Source: Chromatiaceae bacterium (GTDB taxonomy: Bacteria; Pseudomonadota; Gammaproteobacteria; Chromatiales; Chromatiaceae). From it: a stretch of 44,517 bases of DNA. This document shows positions 25,513 through 33,295 of the stretch, in pieces. The stretch is taken from NCBI GenBank assembly GCA_025458165.1, contig JALOTB010000017.1:1-44517 (forward strand), written 5' to 3'. The translations under genes were made by a program, and so were the position numbers. Position 1 is the stretch's first letter. Every line of letters starts with the position of its first letter. Below the pieces are notes generated by a model. The model did not search any database and was not told where the DNA came from. It saw only the letters and a program-made list of their open reading frames with translations.

Positions 25513-25923
25513 TCAGCCGCGCCGCGACCGACGCTCCAGCTTGAAGCCGGTCATGTCGCCTTCGAGCTCGGCGACCGGGATGGCCGCTAGCTCACCGAAA
25601 CGCCCCAAGGCGGCATCGACCAGCGCGGCGACGTCCTCGATCGGCTGGTCCGCGACCCCACCCATCAGCCGGCCGAGCCCCAGCAGACCGCCGGACTGGA
25701 CCTTGACCAGCACGCTGTGCGGCATGGTCGTGAGGTCGTCCTCGACCCCGAATGCCGGCAGGGCCTGGGCCTTGAGCCGCTCGAACAGCCCCATGCAGAG
25801 GCCATGATGCGCCTCGCTGCGGCAGTCGAATTCCGACCCGCCCCGCCGGACTACCTCCTCGGCGTGGCGGCAGCGCACCAGCCCCTTGGTCAACGGTGCA
25901 CCGAACGGGCACTTGCTCGTCAT
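25513..25923 (-). CDS. Four-cysteine protein of unknown function, 136 aa
   Basis: The N-terminal third carries Cys5, Cys18, Cys34 and Cys43 (CPFG, VRCRHAEEV, FDCRSEAHHGLC), together with His20, His39 and His40. The rest is helical: QALPAFGVEDDLTTMPHSVL and VADQPIEDVAALVDAALGRF. The four-Cys set could hold a [4Fe-4S] cluster or zinc; this is inference. There is no signal peptide. I chose ATG 25923, eight codons inside the open frame, since the protein then starts just before the first Cys. It sits between dsbD and selO on the same strand. Confidence 0.72.
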   Translation of the reverse strand: MTSKCPFGAPLTKGLVRCRHAEEVVRRGGSEFDCRSEAHHGLCMGLFERLKAQALPAFGVEDDLTTMPHSVLVKVQSGGLLGLGRLMGGVADQPIEDVAALVDAALGRFGELAAIPVAELEGDMTGFKLERRSRRG

Positions 25924-25992
25924 GGTCGCCTCCCGAATGGATCTCAACGCAGGGTTCGCGCCCAGGTCTCCTCACGGAGCCCGCCTCCAGGC

Positions 25993-27480
25993 TCAGGACG
26001 AGCAGCTCACCGCCAGCGCCCTGCCCCACTCCGGCGGCTCCGCCGCGTAGTGCGCCCGGCCCTCCTGCTCATCGAAGGGCCGCGACAGCACGGCGAGCAG
26101 GCGGTCCACCTCGCCGTAGTCGCCCTGCTCCGCCCGTTCGATCGCCTGCTGGGCGAGATAGTTGCGCAGGACGTACCGCGGGTTGACCCGGTCCATCCCG
26201 CGCTGGCGGATCGGGTCCTTCGACTGCTCGGCACGCAGGCGCTGCCGATACTGGCCCGCCCACTGATCGAAGGCCGCACGGTCGATGAAGAGATCGCGCG
26301 CCGCCTGATCGCCCTCAGGGCCGTCGCTGCGCACCCGGCCGAGGGCGCGGAACAGGTTCGTATAGTCGACGCGGTTGGTGGCCATACGCCGCAGCAGGTC
26401 GAGCACCAGATCCATGTCCCCCGCTCGCTCCTCCCGGAGGCCGAGCTTGGCGCACATCCCGGCGGCGTAGGCCCGGTCGAAGCTCGGCTGATAGCCGGCG
26501 AGCGCCGCTTGGGCCTTCTCGGCCGCGGCCTCGCCGTTCTCGGGGTCGAGCAGGGGGAGCATCGCCTGGGCGAGGCAGGTCAGGTTCCATAGTCCGATCG
26601 CCGGCTGGCGGTCGAAGGCATAGCGGCCCCAGCGGTCGGAGTGGTTGCACACGAAGCCAGGGTCGAAGGCATCCATGAACCCATAGGGCCCGTAGTCGAG
26701 GGTCAGCCCGAGCATCGACATGTTGTCGGTGTTCATCACCCCGTGGGCGAAGCCGACGAGCTGCCAGCGCGCGATCAGCTCCGCGGTGAGCCGGATGACC
26801 TCCTCGAGCAGGGCCAAATGCGGCTCAGGCGCCTCGGCGAGCGCCGGAAAGTGGTGGGCGATCAGGTAGCTCGCCAAGGTCTCTAGGCGGTCGTGGTGAC
26901 CGCGGTAGAAAAAGACCTCGAAGGAGCCGAAGCGGACGTGACTAGGGGCCATGCGCACCAGGATCGCCCCCGGCTCGATTCGCTTGCGGTAGACCTCCTC
27001 GTCGCTCGCGAAGAGGCAAAGCGCTCGTGTCGTCGGGATCCCGAGGGCGTGCATGGCCTCGGAGCAGAGGTATTCGCGGATCGTCGAGCGCAGCACGGCA
27101 CGGCCGTCCCCGTCCCGCGAATAGGGAGTGAGGCCTGCCCCTTTGAGCTGCAGCTCCCAGCGCTCTCCGCGTTCATTCGTCACCTCGCCGAGGAGGATCG
27201 CACGACCGTCACCGAGCTGCGGGACATAGTGTCCGAACTGATGTCCGGCGTAGAGCGCGGCCACTGGCCTCGCGCCGGGCGGCAACTCTAGGCCTGAGAG
27301 CCGGCGGACGAGCTCGGGGCGCTCGGCCTCGCGCGGATCGAGGTCGATCAGGGCCGCGGCGGCGTGGCTCAGGCTCACCAGCCGCGGATCGGCCAGCGGG
27401 GTCGGCCGCACCGGGGTGTGGAAGGCCTCGCCCAGGGCGGCGAAGCTGTTGGTAAGCTGGAGCTGGTCGATGGTGCGCAT
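25993..27480 (-). CDS. selO: Protein adenylyltransferase SelO (YdiU/UPF0061 family)
   Basis: This 495-residue pseudokinase transfers AMP to Ser/Thr/Tyr of target proteins and is linked to redox stress. The motifs ALYAGHQFGHYVPQLGDGRA, LKGAGLTPYSRDGDGRAVLR (nucleotide loop) and FAHGVMNTDNMSMLGLTLDY (catalytic and metal residues) are all intact. The C-terminus is VSCSS, with Cys where eukaryotic and some bacterial members have selenocysteine. ATG 27480 is chosen; 12 more open codons upstream lack similarity. It is divergent from the entericidin gene. Confidence 0.95.
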   Translation of the reverse strand: MRTIDQLQLTNSFAALGEAFHTPVRPTPLADPRLVSLSHAAAALIDLDPREAERPELVRRLSGLELPPGARPVAALYAGHQFGHYVPQLGDGRAILLGEVTNERGERWELQLKGAGLTPYSRDGDGRAVLRSTIREYLCSEAMHALGIPTTRALCLFASDEEVYRKRIEPGAILVRMAPSHVRFGSFEVFFYRGHHDRLETLASYLIAHHFPALAEAPEPHLALLEEVIRLTAELIARWQLVGFAHGVMNTDNMSMLGLTLDYGPYGFMDAFDPGFVCNHSDRWGRYAFDRQPAIGLWNLTCLAQAMLPLLDPENGEAAAEKAQAALAGYQPSFDRAYAAGMCAKLGLREERAGDMDLVLDLLRRMATNRVDYTNLFRALGRVRSDGPEGDQAARDLFIDRAAFDQWAGQYRQRLRAEQSKDPIRQRGMDRVNPRYVLRNYLAQQAIERAEQGDYGEVDRLLAVLSRPFDEQEGRAHYAAEPPEWGRALAVSCSS

Positions 27481-27580
27481 CGGCCGATGAATGCGGTCCG
27501 AGGCCCCCGGCTTCAACCGCCGCAGCCCCCGCGCGCCGCGCTATCATGGGCGCAGCACGGGACAACTGAGACAAGCGGAC

Positions 27581-27709
27581 ATGGCGAGGCTAGCGACCAT
27601 CCTGTTGGCCTTCTTTCTGCTCGCGGGCGCGACCGGCTGCGAGACGGTCAAGGGCGCCGGCAGGGACATCGAGAAGGCCGGCGAGGCGATCCAGCGCGCG
27701 ACAAAGTAG
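27581..27709 (+). CDS. Entericidin-family small lipoprotein
   Basis: This 42-residue protein has a basic start (MARLAT), a hydrophobic helix (ILLAFFLLAGATG) and the lipobox Cys in TGCETVKGAGRDIEKAGEAI, the standard entericidin A/B sequence. It ends in a short amphipathic helix. Entericidins are small envelope lipoproteins; EcnA/EcnB act as antidote and toxin in enterobacteria, but here only one copy is present. ATG 27581 lies 28 codons inside the longer open frame. Divergent from selO. Confidence 0.85.
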   Translation: MARLATILLAFFLLAGATGCETVKGAGRDIEKAGEAIQRATK

Positions 27710-27762
27710 GCGCCCCGACCGGGCCGCGGGCTGGCTAGACCACCGCGCGCCAAGGCCCGGTC

Positions 27763-28431
27763 TCAGTAGCTGCCGACGTCGATCGGCGTTTCGTCCTCGA
27801 TCGTCCGCAGCCGGGCGGCGTAAGCAGCAAGTGCCGCATTCAGCTCGGTGTCGCTCTGATGGGCCGGGCCAAAGACGATGTTGGGCGCGAGCACCTCGAA
27901 GCCGACGAAGCGCAGCATGCCGCGTTGGATGGGGCGCAGGATGGCGCCGATGTCGCCGTTGAAGCCGCTACGCTCGTAGGCCGCCGGGGGGGCGCCCGTC
28001 GTCAGCGAGAGCAAGGCCCGCTTGCCGCGAAACACGCCGGTGTCGTAGAAGCGCCCGCCACCGTAGGTCCGCCCCATGGCGAAGACCCGGTCGACCCAGC
28101 CCTTGAGGATCGCGGGCAGACCGAACCACCAGAGCGGGAACTGCCAGATCATCAGCTCGCAGGCCTCGATCTTGGCGAGCTCCGCCTCGATCACCGGGGC
28201 GAAGCCGCCGACCTCGTTGGCGTGCAGCTCCTCGAGCTGCTGCTTGAAGTAGTCGGCGTTGCGGACCGAGTTGAAGTTATGCCGCCCCGAGACCGGGTCG
28301 AACCCCATCGCGTAGAGATCGGAGACGACCGGCTCCTGACCCACGGCGGTCAGGGTGTCGACCGCGGTGCCGAGCAGCGCTCCGTTGAAGCTCTTGGGCT
28401 CGGGGTGAGCAAAGACGATGAAGACACGCAT
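27763..28431 (-). CDS. NAD(P)H:quinone oxidoreductase, flavodoxin-like fold
   Basis: This 222-residue flavoprotein of the NQO1/MdaB-type group (PF02525) starts MRVFIVFAHPEPKSFNGALL, the FMN/FAD phosphate-binding segment. It has IWQFPLWWFGLPAILKGWVDRVF and ALLSLTTGAPPAAY, typical of two-electron quinone reductases, and a conserved C-terminal FGPAHQSDTEL region. It is cytoplasmic. ATG 28431 starts the family N-terminus directly. It probably reduces quinones or related electrophiles; the exact substrate is unknown. The MOSC gene is 65 bp upstream on the same strand. Confidence 0.9.
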   Translation of the reverse strand: MRVFIVFAHPEPKSFNGALLGTAVDTLTAVGQEPVVSDLYAMGFDPVSGRHNFNSVRNADYFKQQLEELHANEVGGFAPVIEAELAKIEACELMIWQFPLWWFGLPAILKGWVDRVFAMGRTYGGGRFYDTGVFRGKRALLSLTTGAPPAAYERSGFNGDIGAILRPIQRGMLRFVGFEVLAPNIVFGPAHQSDTELNAALAAYAARLRTIEDETPIDVGSY

Positions 28432-28496
28432 GCGCTGAGGTCCGGATGAGGGCCGCCGCCCGGGCGGGCTAATCTCAAACCGCCGCGGGTCTTTGG

Positions 28497-29048
28497 TCAA
28501 TCCTCCGGCTCGGACGCGACCGACCCGATCGCCTCGACCGCATCCCCGAGCCCGATCGATCCACCAATCACCACCCGCGCCGTCAGACCACCATGGCCCC
28601 GCAACGCGTTGTAGCCGCCGAGACCCAGGACCTCCTCCATGCGCGAGCACGGATGACACAGCCCGCTGCCCTCCAGCACCGCGCCCCCGACCCGAAACCG
28701 CATGCCCTTGAGCGCGAGTAGGTTGATCCCCGCGACCACCAGGTTGCGGCGCAGCAGCTCGGGCCCCGGTGGCGGGCGGCCGAGCAATGCCCCGACCACC
28801 GGCAGGTGCTCAGCCTGGATCAACGTCACCTGACGCGAGCCGCGCATGCCAGGGCGATAGTGGTCGCCGGCCAGCCCCTGACCGGCCATGGCGTCGACCC
28901 GGGTGAGCGGGGACGGGGGCAAGCGCCGTCCGGGCCGCACTCCGATCCAGACCACCCGCCCGGCAAGCGGAAACACGGTCATGAGCTCGGCCATGGTCGG
29001 CAGCGGGGGAACAACTCCGGCGGCCTTCGAGTCGGACCCTAGAGTCAC
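28497..29048 (-). CDS. MOSC domain-containing protein
   Basis: This 183-residue stand-alone MOSC (molybdenum cofactor sulfurase C-terminal) domain has VVWIGVRPGRR near the N-terminus, GQGLAGDHYRPGMRGSRQVT and GSGLCHPCSRMEEVLG with the conserved Cys. Such proteins bind sulfur- or molybdenum-cofactor-related ligands; the YiiM/YuaD-like members detoxify N-hydroxylated bases. GTG 29048 has a perfect AGGAGG 5 bp upstream on the minus strand, so I prefer it. ATG 28994 begins nearer the usual family N-terminus and is the alternative. Confidence 0.85.
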   Translation of the reverse strand: MTLGSDSKAAGVVPPLPTMAELMTVFPLAGRVVWIGVRPGRRLPPSPLTRVDAMAGQGLAGDHYRPGMRGSRQVTLIQAEHLPVVGALLGRPPPGPELLRRNLVVAGINLLALKGMRFRVGGAVLEGSGLCHPCSRMEEVLGLGGYNALRGHGGLTARVVIGGSIGLGDAVEAIGSVASEPED

Positions 29049-29269
29049 CAGCACCTCCTGCCGAATCGCGGCGAGCCTGACATCGGGGGCACCTTTCGCC
29101 GCAAGATAAAGGGATTCAGCCGAGGTTCAGGGACCCTCTGGCATGAAGGCCCACAGTAAGCCGGTGGTCGGTCGTCAAGTCTAGCCGACCCCCGCCGCCA
29201 GACTTCCAGGATCGCCTGACACTCGGCCGAGCCGCTTTCGACGAGCCCAAGGATCATCGCCCCAGGAAC

Positions 29270-30163
29270 ATGACAGCCGTACCCAACTCCCTGGCCCGCT
29301 TAGGGCTCCTGCTCTTGGCCGGCCTGCTCACCCTGACCGCGTGCACCCGCGTGTCGGTGGTCTACAACACGGCGGATTTTTTCATCGAGCGCTACGCCGA
29401 CGAGTACCTGGGCCTCGACAGCGCCCAGTTGGCGCGCTGGCGGCCGACGCTCGCCGACGTCCTCGGCCGCCATCGCCAGGAGGAGCTGCCCTTGCTCGCG
29501 GCCTTCTTCGCAGAGCTGGAGATCGGCGCCCGCGCGGGCTTTGCTGCCGAGCCACTGGGCTGCCTGGTCGACGTGTTTGAGGAGGTCTATCGCCGTCATT
29601 TACGCCTCGCAGTGGACCTCGCCGCCCCGCTGCTCGCCTCCCTCGAACCGGCCCAGGTGCGCGCCCTGGAGCGCAAGTTCACGAAGGACCGCGCCGAGGA
29701 GGTCAAGGAGGGCGCCGCCGCCAGCGCCAAACGCGACCGCAAGCGGGCCAAGCGGTACGCCGACAATGCCAAGTGGTGGATCGGCCCCCTGAGCGCCGAG
29801 CAGCAGGCGATCATCACCGAGGTGACCGCCGCCATGCCCGACACCGCGGTCGCCTGGTCCGCCTACCGCAATGCCCGGCAGGACCGGCTGATTCACCTGC
29901 TCGACCGGCGCGCCTCCGAGCGCGAGCTCCACCGCTTCCTGTCCGAGTGGCTGGTGGAGCATCGCGACCTCCCACCCGAGCTGCAGCAGGCGCGCCGCGA
30001 GGTCCACCAGCGCATCGTCGAGCTCTTCGTCCGCATGGACGCGAGCTTCTCCCCCAGCCAGCGCGAGCACTTCGCCAAACGCCTGGCGACACTCCGCGAC
30101 GACTTCCTGCGGCTACAGAAGCGTCCGCAGCGCGCCGAGCTGGCCTGTCCTAGGCCGATCTGA
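29270..30163 (+). CDS. DUF6279-like lipoprotein
   Basis: This 297-residue lipoprotein has a signal peptide ending LTLTACTRVSVVYNTADFFI, with the lipobox Cys at residue 25, followed by the VYN-AD signature I associate with DUF6279. The mature part is mostly helical: EYLGLDSAQLARWRPTLADV, LERKFTKDRAEEVKEGAA, and a C-terminal SFSPSQREHFAKRLATLRDD. It is anchored in the envelope; its function is unknown. It is divergent from the MOSC gene and convergent with the Hsp70 operon. A small 6-bp hairpin (30166-30171 with 30180-30185) lies just after the stop. Confidence 0.78.
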   Translation: MTAVPNSLARLGLLLLAGLLTLTACTRVSVVYNTADFFIERYADEYLGLDSAQLARWRPTLADVLGRHRQEELPLLAAFFAELEIGARAGFAAEPLGCLVDVFEEVYRRHLRLAVDLAAPLLASLEPAQVRALERKFTKDRAEEVKEGAAASAKRDRKRAKRYADNAKWWIGPLSAEQQAIITEVTAAMPDTAVAWSAYRNARQDRLIHLLDRRASERELHRFLSEWLVEHRDLPPELQQARREVHQRIVELFVRMDASFSPSQREHFAKRLATLRDDFLRLQKRPQRAELACPRPI

Positions 30164-30228
30164 GCCTCCGCTCCCTGGCGCGGAGAGCCCTAAGCTGCTC
30201 CGGCAGGGTCAGACTGGGGAGCAACGGG

Positions 30229-30624
30229 TCAAGGGGTGTGATCCTCAATGCGTGGATGGTTAGGCGGCACCAGAGGCCAGTCCGGCAAGTCGACCAACCT
30301 GCCCATCCGCGGTGCGTACTCAGGCGCGGCGTCGGTGGCCGACCTATCGGCAGCCGCTGTGCCCCGCGCCAACCCCTCGCCGGCCGCCTCGGCGCGGGCG
30401 AAGCCAAGCAGCAGCCCGCCGAAGGGCTCGCGGCGCAGGGTCCGGGCGCGGCCCAGGGCCGAAAGCGCCGCGGTCGCATCCCGTTCGGCGAGTCGGGCCA
30501 AGGCGTCGCGCATCAATTGCTCGGCGGCCTGCTCGACGGCCAGGAGCGGGGCCAGCTCCAGGCCGCAGCGCCGGCAGGACGCGCTGCCATCGCAGCGGGC
30601 ACCGCAGTTGGGGCAGCGCTCCAT
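30229..30624 (-). CDS. Zinc-ribbon protein, last gene of the Hsp70 operon
   Basis: This 131-residue protein starts MERCPNCGARCDGSASCRRC: two CxxC knuckles (Cys4/Cys7 and Cys17/Cys20) plus Cys11, a zinc ribbon. A helical segment follows (LLAVEQAAEQLMRDALARL, ATAALSALGRARTLRREPFG) and then a disordered tail. Its ATG overlaps the dnaK-like stop by one base (TGATG), so translation is coupled. Zinc ribbons with helical repeats occur in J-protein-like substrate binders, so a client- or partner-binding role is plausible but inferred. Confidence 0.75.
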   Translation of the reverse strand: MERCPNCGARCDGSASCRRCGLELAPLLAVEQAAEQLMRDALARLAERDATAALSALGRARTLRREPFGGLLLGFARAEAAGEGLARGTAAADRSATDAAPEYAPRMGRLVDLPDWPLVPPNHPRIEDHTP

Positions 30625-32354
30625 CAGGTCTCCAGGTAATAGATGAGGTCGGAGAGCTCGCCGACCGCGCGCTCCAGGGCCGCGACATCCCCCCCGGCGA
30701 GGGCGTCCTGAACCGCCTCCAGGCGGTCGACCAGGTCCTCGCGGTCCTCGGGGTTGGCGCCCTCCATCAGGCGCTGGGCCTTCTCGACAAGGGCCCGCGC
30801 CGCGACCTCCTCGCGCCGCTCGGCGACCTCCAGGACCTCGCCCTCGCCGATCAGGGCCGAGAGCCGATGGCGCGCCGCGTCGAGCTCCTCGCGCTCGAAG
30901 CGCGCCGTGGCGTTGTCGATGGTGATGTGCTTCTCCAGCCCGGTGCGCTTCTCGCGCGAGCTGACGTGCAGGATGCCGTTCACGTCGAGCGCAAAGGTGG
31001 TGACGATCACGTTGCCGGCGGGCACGTCGCTCAGGCCCTCGATGCGGAAGGAGCCGATCTCGGTGTTGTTGAGCGCATCCGGGTCCTCGCCCTGGTAGAC
31101 GCGCACGTCGATCGCCTCCTGGCCGTCATCGATGGTCAAGAAGGCCTCGCTCTTGGTCACCGGGATCGGCGTGTTCTTGCGGATCAGGGGGATGAAGGCG
31201 AAGGGATAGGGCTCGCCATGAAGGTCGGCGATGGCGCTGGTACCGAAGGTGTAGGGGGTGACGTCCACCAGGACGCTCGTCACCTGCGCGCCGGCGATCA
31301 CCGCGGCCTGGATCGCCGCACCCGCCGCGACGCAGAGCTCGGGGTCGACCTCGGCCCGCGGCGGCATGCGCAGGATCTCCTCCAGCCGGCGCTGGACCAA
31401 TGGGGTGCGCGTCGCCCCGCCGACCAGGAGGACCTCGTGGAGATCGGCGACGGTGAGCCCGGCACCGCTGAGCGCCGTGTGGACGGCCTCAAGGGTCTCG
31501 GCGATGAAGGGCTCGATCATGTCCTCGTAGTCGCTGCGGGCGATCTCCAGCGAGAGGTGGACCGGCTTGCCCTGGTGCTCCAGCAGGTACTCCTCCTCCA
31601 CCCGGGCGTAGGGGGCGTCGCTGAGCGCGATCTTGGCCGTCTCGGCGGCGCGGGCGATGCGCGCCATGGCGGCGCGGTTTTCGGTCGGGTCGGCCCCCTT
31701 CTCGGCTTTGAGCCAGTCGACCAGATGGCCCATCAGCTTGGCGTCGAAGTCGTCTCCACCGAGATGGTTGTTGCCGTGGGAGGCGAGCACCTCGGTCACG
31801 TCCGTGCTCAGACGCACCACCGAGACGTCGAAGGTCCCGCCCCCAAGGTCGTAGACCAGGATGTTCTTGCCCGCGGGGTGGTCCACCTCGTAGGCGAGCG
31901 CGGCGGCGGTGGGCTCGTTGATGATGCGCACCACCTCCAGGCCGGCCAGCGCGCCGGCGTCGCGGGTGGCCTGACGCTGGGCGTCGGAGAAGTAGGCCGG
32001 GACCGTGATCACCGCCTTGGCGACCGGCTGGCCGAGGTCGGCCTCCGCGGCCTGCTTGAGCCGGCGCAGGATGAGCGCCGAGATCTCCTGCGGGGTGTAG
32101 GACTGAGGGCCCATCTCGACCTTGATGTCCTCGCCCATGCGCCGCTTGATCGAGCGGATGGTGCGCTCGGGGTAGAGCACGTATTGATTGCGCGCCGACT
32201 GCCCGACCAGCAGGGCGCCGTCGTCGGCGAGCCCGACCACCGAAGGCAGGATCTTCGCCCCGTCGACCTCGATGACCCGCGCCCGCCCGTCCTGGACCAC
32301 GGCCACCTCGGAGTTGGTGGTGCCGAGGTCGATGCCGATGATGATGTCGCTCAC
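30624..32354 (-). CDS. Hsp70 chaperone, DnaK-like, short lid
   Basis: This 576-residue Hsp70 has the nucleotide-binding domain (about 1-370) with IGIDLGTTNSEVAVV, AVITVPAYFSDAQRQATRDA, ILVYDLGGGTFDVSVVRL and LLVGGATRTPLVQ. The linker is VLVDVTPYTFG, and a substrate-binding beta-domain follows (about 385-500). The C-terminal lid is shorter than in housekeeping DnaK (about 638 residues) and there is no EEVD-type or DnaK-like acidic tail. It is encoded after its own GrpE and a J-like gene. I take it as a second, specialised Hsp70 rather than the main DnaK. Confidence 0.92.
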   Translation of the reverse strand: MSDIIIGIDLGTTNSEVAVVQDGRARVIEVDGAKILPSVVGLADDGALLVGQSARNQYVLYPERTIRSIKRRMGEDIKVEMGPQSYTPQEISALILRRLKQAAEADLGQPVAKAVITVPAYFSDAQRQATRDAGALAGLEVVRIINEPTAAALAYEVDHPAGKNILVYDLGGGTFDVSVVRLSTDVTEVLASHGNNHLGGDDFDAKLMGHLVDWLKAEKGADPTENRAAMARIARAAETAKIALSDAPYARVEEEYLLEHQGKPVHLSLEIARSDYEDMIEPFIAETLEAVHTALSGAGLTVADLHEVLLVGGATRTPLVQRRLEEILRMPPRAEVDPELCVAAGAAIQAAVIAGAQVTSVLVDVTPYTFGTSAIADLHGEPYPFAFIPLIRKNTPIPVTKSEAFLTIDDGQEAIDVRVYQGEDPDALNNTEIGSFRIEGLSDVPAGNVIVTTFALDVNGILHVSSREKRTGLEKHITIDNATARFEREELDAARHRLSALIGEGEVLEVAERREEVAARALVEKAQRLMEGANPEDREDLVDRLEAVQDALAGGDVAALERAVGELSDLIYYLET

Positions 32355-32363
32355 TGTTGGTCC

Positions 32364-33002
32364 TTACCCATGCTTGTTGACGATGACCTCGGCCGCGCGC
32401 AGCAGCCGCTCCCCTTGCAGAAAACCCCGGCGGAGCTCCCCCACGACCTCGCCGTGCGGCCGGTCGCGGTCCTCGGCGACCTCGGCGGCGTGCATGGTCT
32501 GGGCGTCGAAGGGCTCGCCGACCACCGCGAGCGGGCGCACGCCTCGGCGCAGCAGGGTCTCGTCGAGGCGCCGCAGGCTGATCGCGATCCCCTCGCTCAT
32601 CCCCGCGACGAACTCCCCTGCCCCGCCGCGGCGCGCCAGCCAGCCCGGCCGGTAGCCCCGGCCTTGATCCAGCCCGGCCTGGAGCCGATCGCGCAGATCC
32701 AGGAGCTCCAGCAGCAGCTCGCGCTCCGCCGCTTGGCGCCCGAGGTCGGCCGCCTCGCGCTGGCGGTCGAGCTCCGCCTCGAGCCGCCCCTGGGCCTGGC
32801 GCAGCAGGTCGAAGAGCTCGCGGAACTGATCGAGCGCCGCCTTGACCTGGCGCGACTCGACCTTGACCTCGGTCTTGAGCGCGGCGACCTCGGCGAGCAG
32901 GGTGAACAGGTCGGGCGCCTCCGGCTCCTCGCTGGCCATGGGCGCCGTTTCCAGGTAGGCGCGAAAGCGGGCGACGAGCTGCTCCTTGGCGATCTCGTCC
33001 AT
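32364..33002 (-). CDS. GrpE-like nucleotide exchange factor of the Hsp70 operon
   Basis: This 212-residue protein has a long coiled coil (about residues 30-100, Leu/Glu/Arg-rich) and a C-terminal GrpE beta-domain: VRPLAVVGEPFDAQTMHAAE, then a GEVVGELRRGFLQGERLLRA helix-strand and AEVIVNKHG. These match the end of GrpE (FDPxxHEA, GY-x-x-x-R-x-LRPAxVxV). It would release ADP from the adjacent Hsp70. It has an unusually long central region (RPGWLARRGGAGEFVAG). The ATG overlaps the upstream J-like gene stop by one base; the Hsp70 starts 9 bp downstream. Confidence 0.85.
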   Translation of the reverse strand: MDEIAKEQLVARFRAYLETAPMASEEPEAPDLFTLLAEVAALKTEVKVESRQVKAALDQFRELFDLLRQAQGRLEAELDRQREAADLGRQAAERELLLELLDLRDRLQAGLDQGRGYRPGWLARRGGAGEFVAGMSEGIAISLRRLDETLLRRGVRPLAVVGEPFDAQTMHAAEVAEDRDRPHGEVVGELRRGFLQGERLLRAAEVIVNKHG

Positions 33003-33295
33003 CAGGCGCCCCCCTTGAGCAGGGCAGCGAACAGGGCGGCCCCTGGGCGCCGCGGCTCGCCGACGGGCGCGGCCTTGTCGAGGATGTCGCCGACCGTTGG
33101 CGGTGTGGCGTCGAACAGGGCCTGGGCCAGCCGATCACGTCGCGTGCGCACCGACTCGTAGGCCGCGCGCAAGGCCTCGAAGCGGGCCGGGTCGCGATCG
33201 GGCGGCCAGCGCTTGATACCCGTGAGATAGGCGGCGTGAATGCCTGCATCGTCGGCGTCATCGGCGACGCCGAGCACCAAATAGGGATCGCTCAT
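33002..33295 (-). CDS. Degenerate J-domain protein (HPD replaced by PPD)
   Basis: This 97-residue protein starts DPYLVLGVADDADDAGIHAA, the J-domain helix I pattern. Helix II leads to KRWPPDRDPARFEALRAAYE, where the invariant His-Pro-Asp is Pro-Pro-Asp. Helix III (ARFEALRAAYESV) and the start of helix IV are intact. The His normally triggers Hsp70 ATP hydrolysis, so the protein should be a weak stimulator or only a tether. There is no zinc finger or client domain. It overlaps its neighbours by one base on each side. Confidence 0.82.
   Translation of the reverse strand: MSDPYLVLGVADDADDAGIHAAYLTGIKRWPPDRDPARFEALRAAYESVRTRRDRLAQALFDATPPTVGDILDKAAPVGEPRRPGAALFAALLKGGA

Noticed and set aside
30312..33261. 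Open frames of 949 (plus) and 590 (minus) codons over the Hsp70/GrpE genes
   Set aside because: Both overlap recognised Hsp70 and GrpE coding sequence in other frames and show only low-complexity composition.
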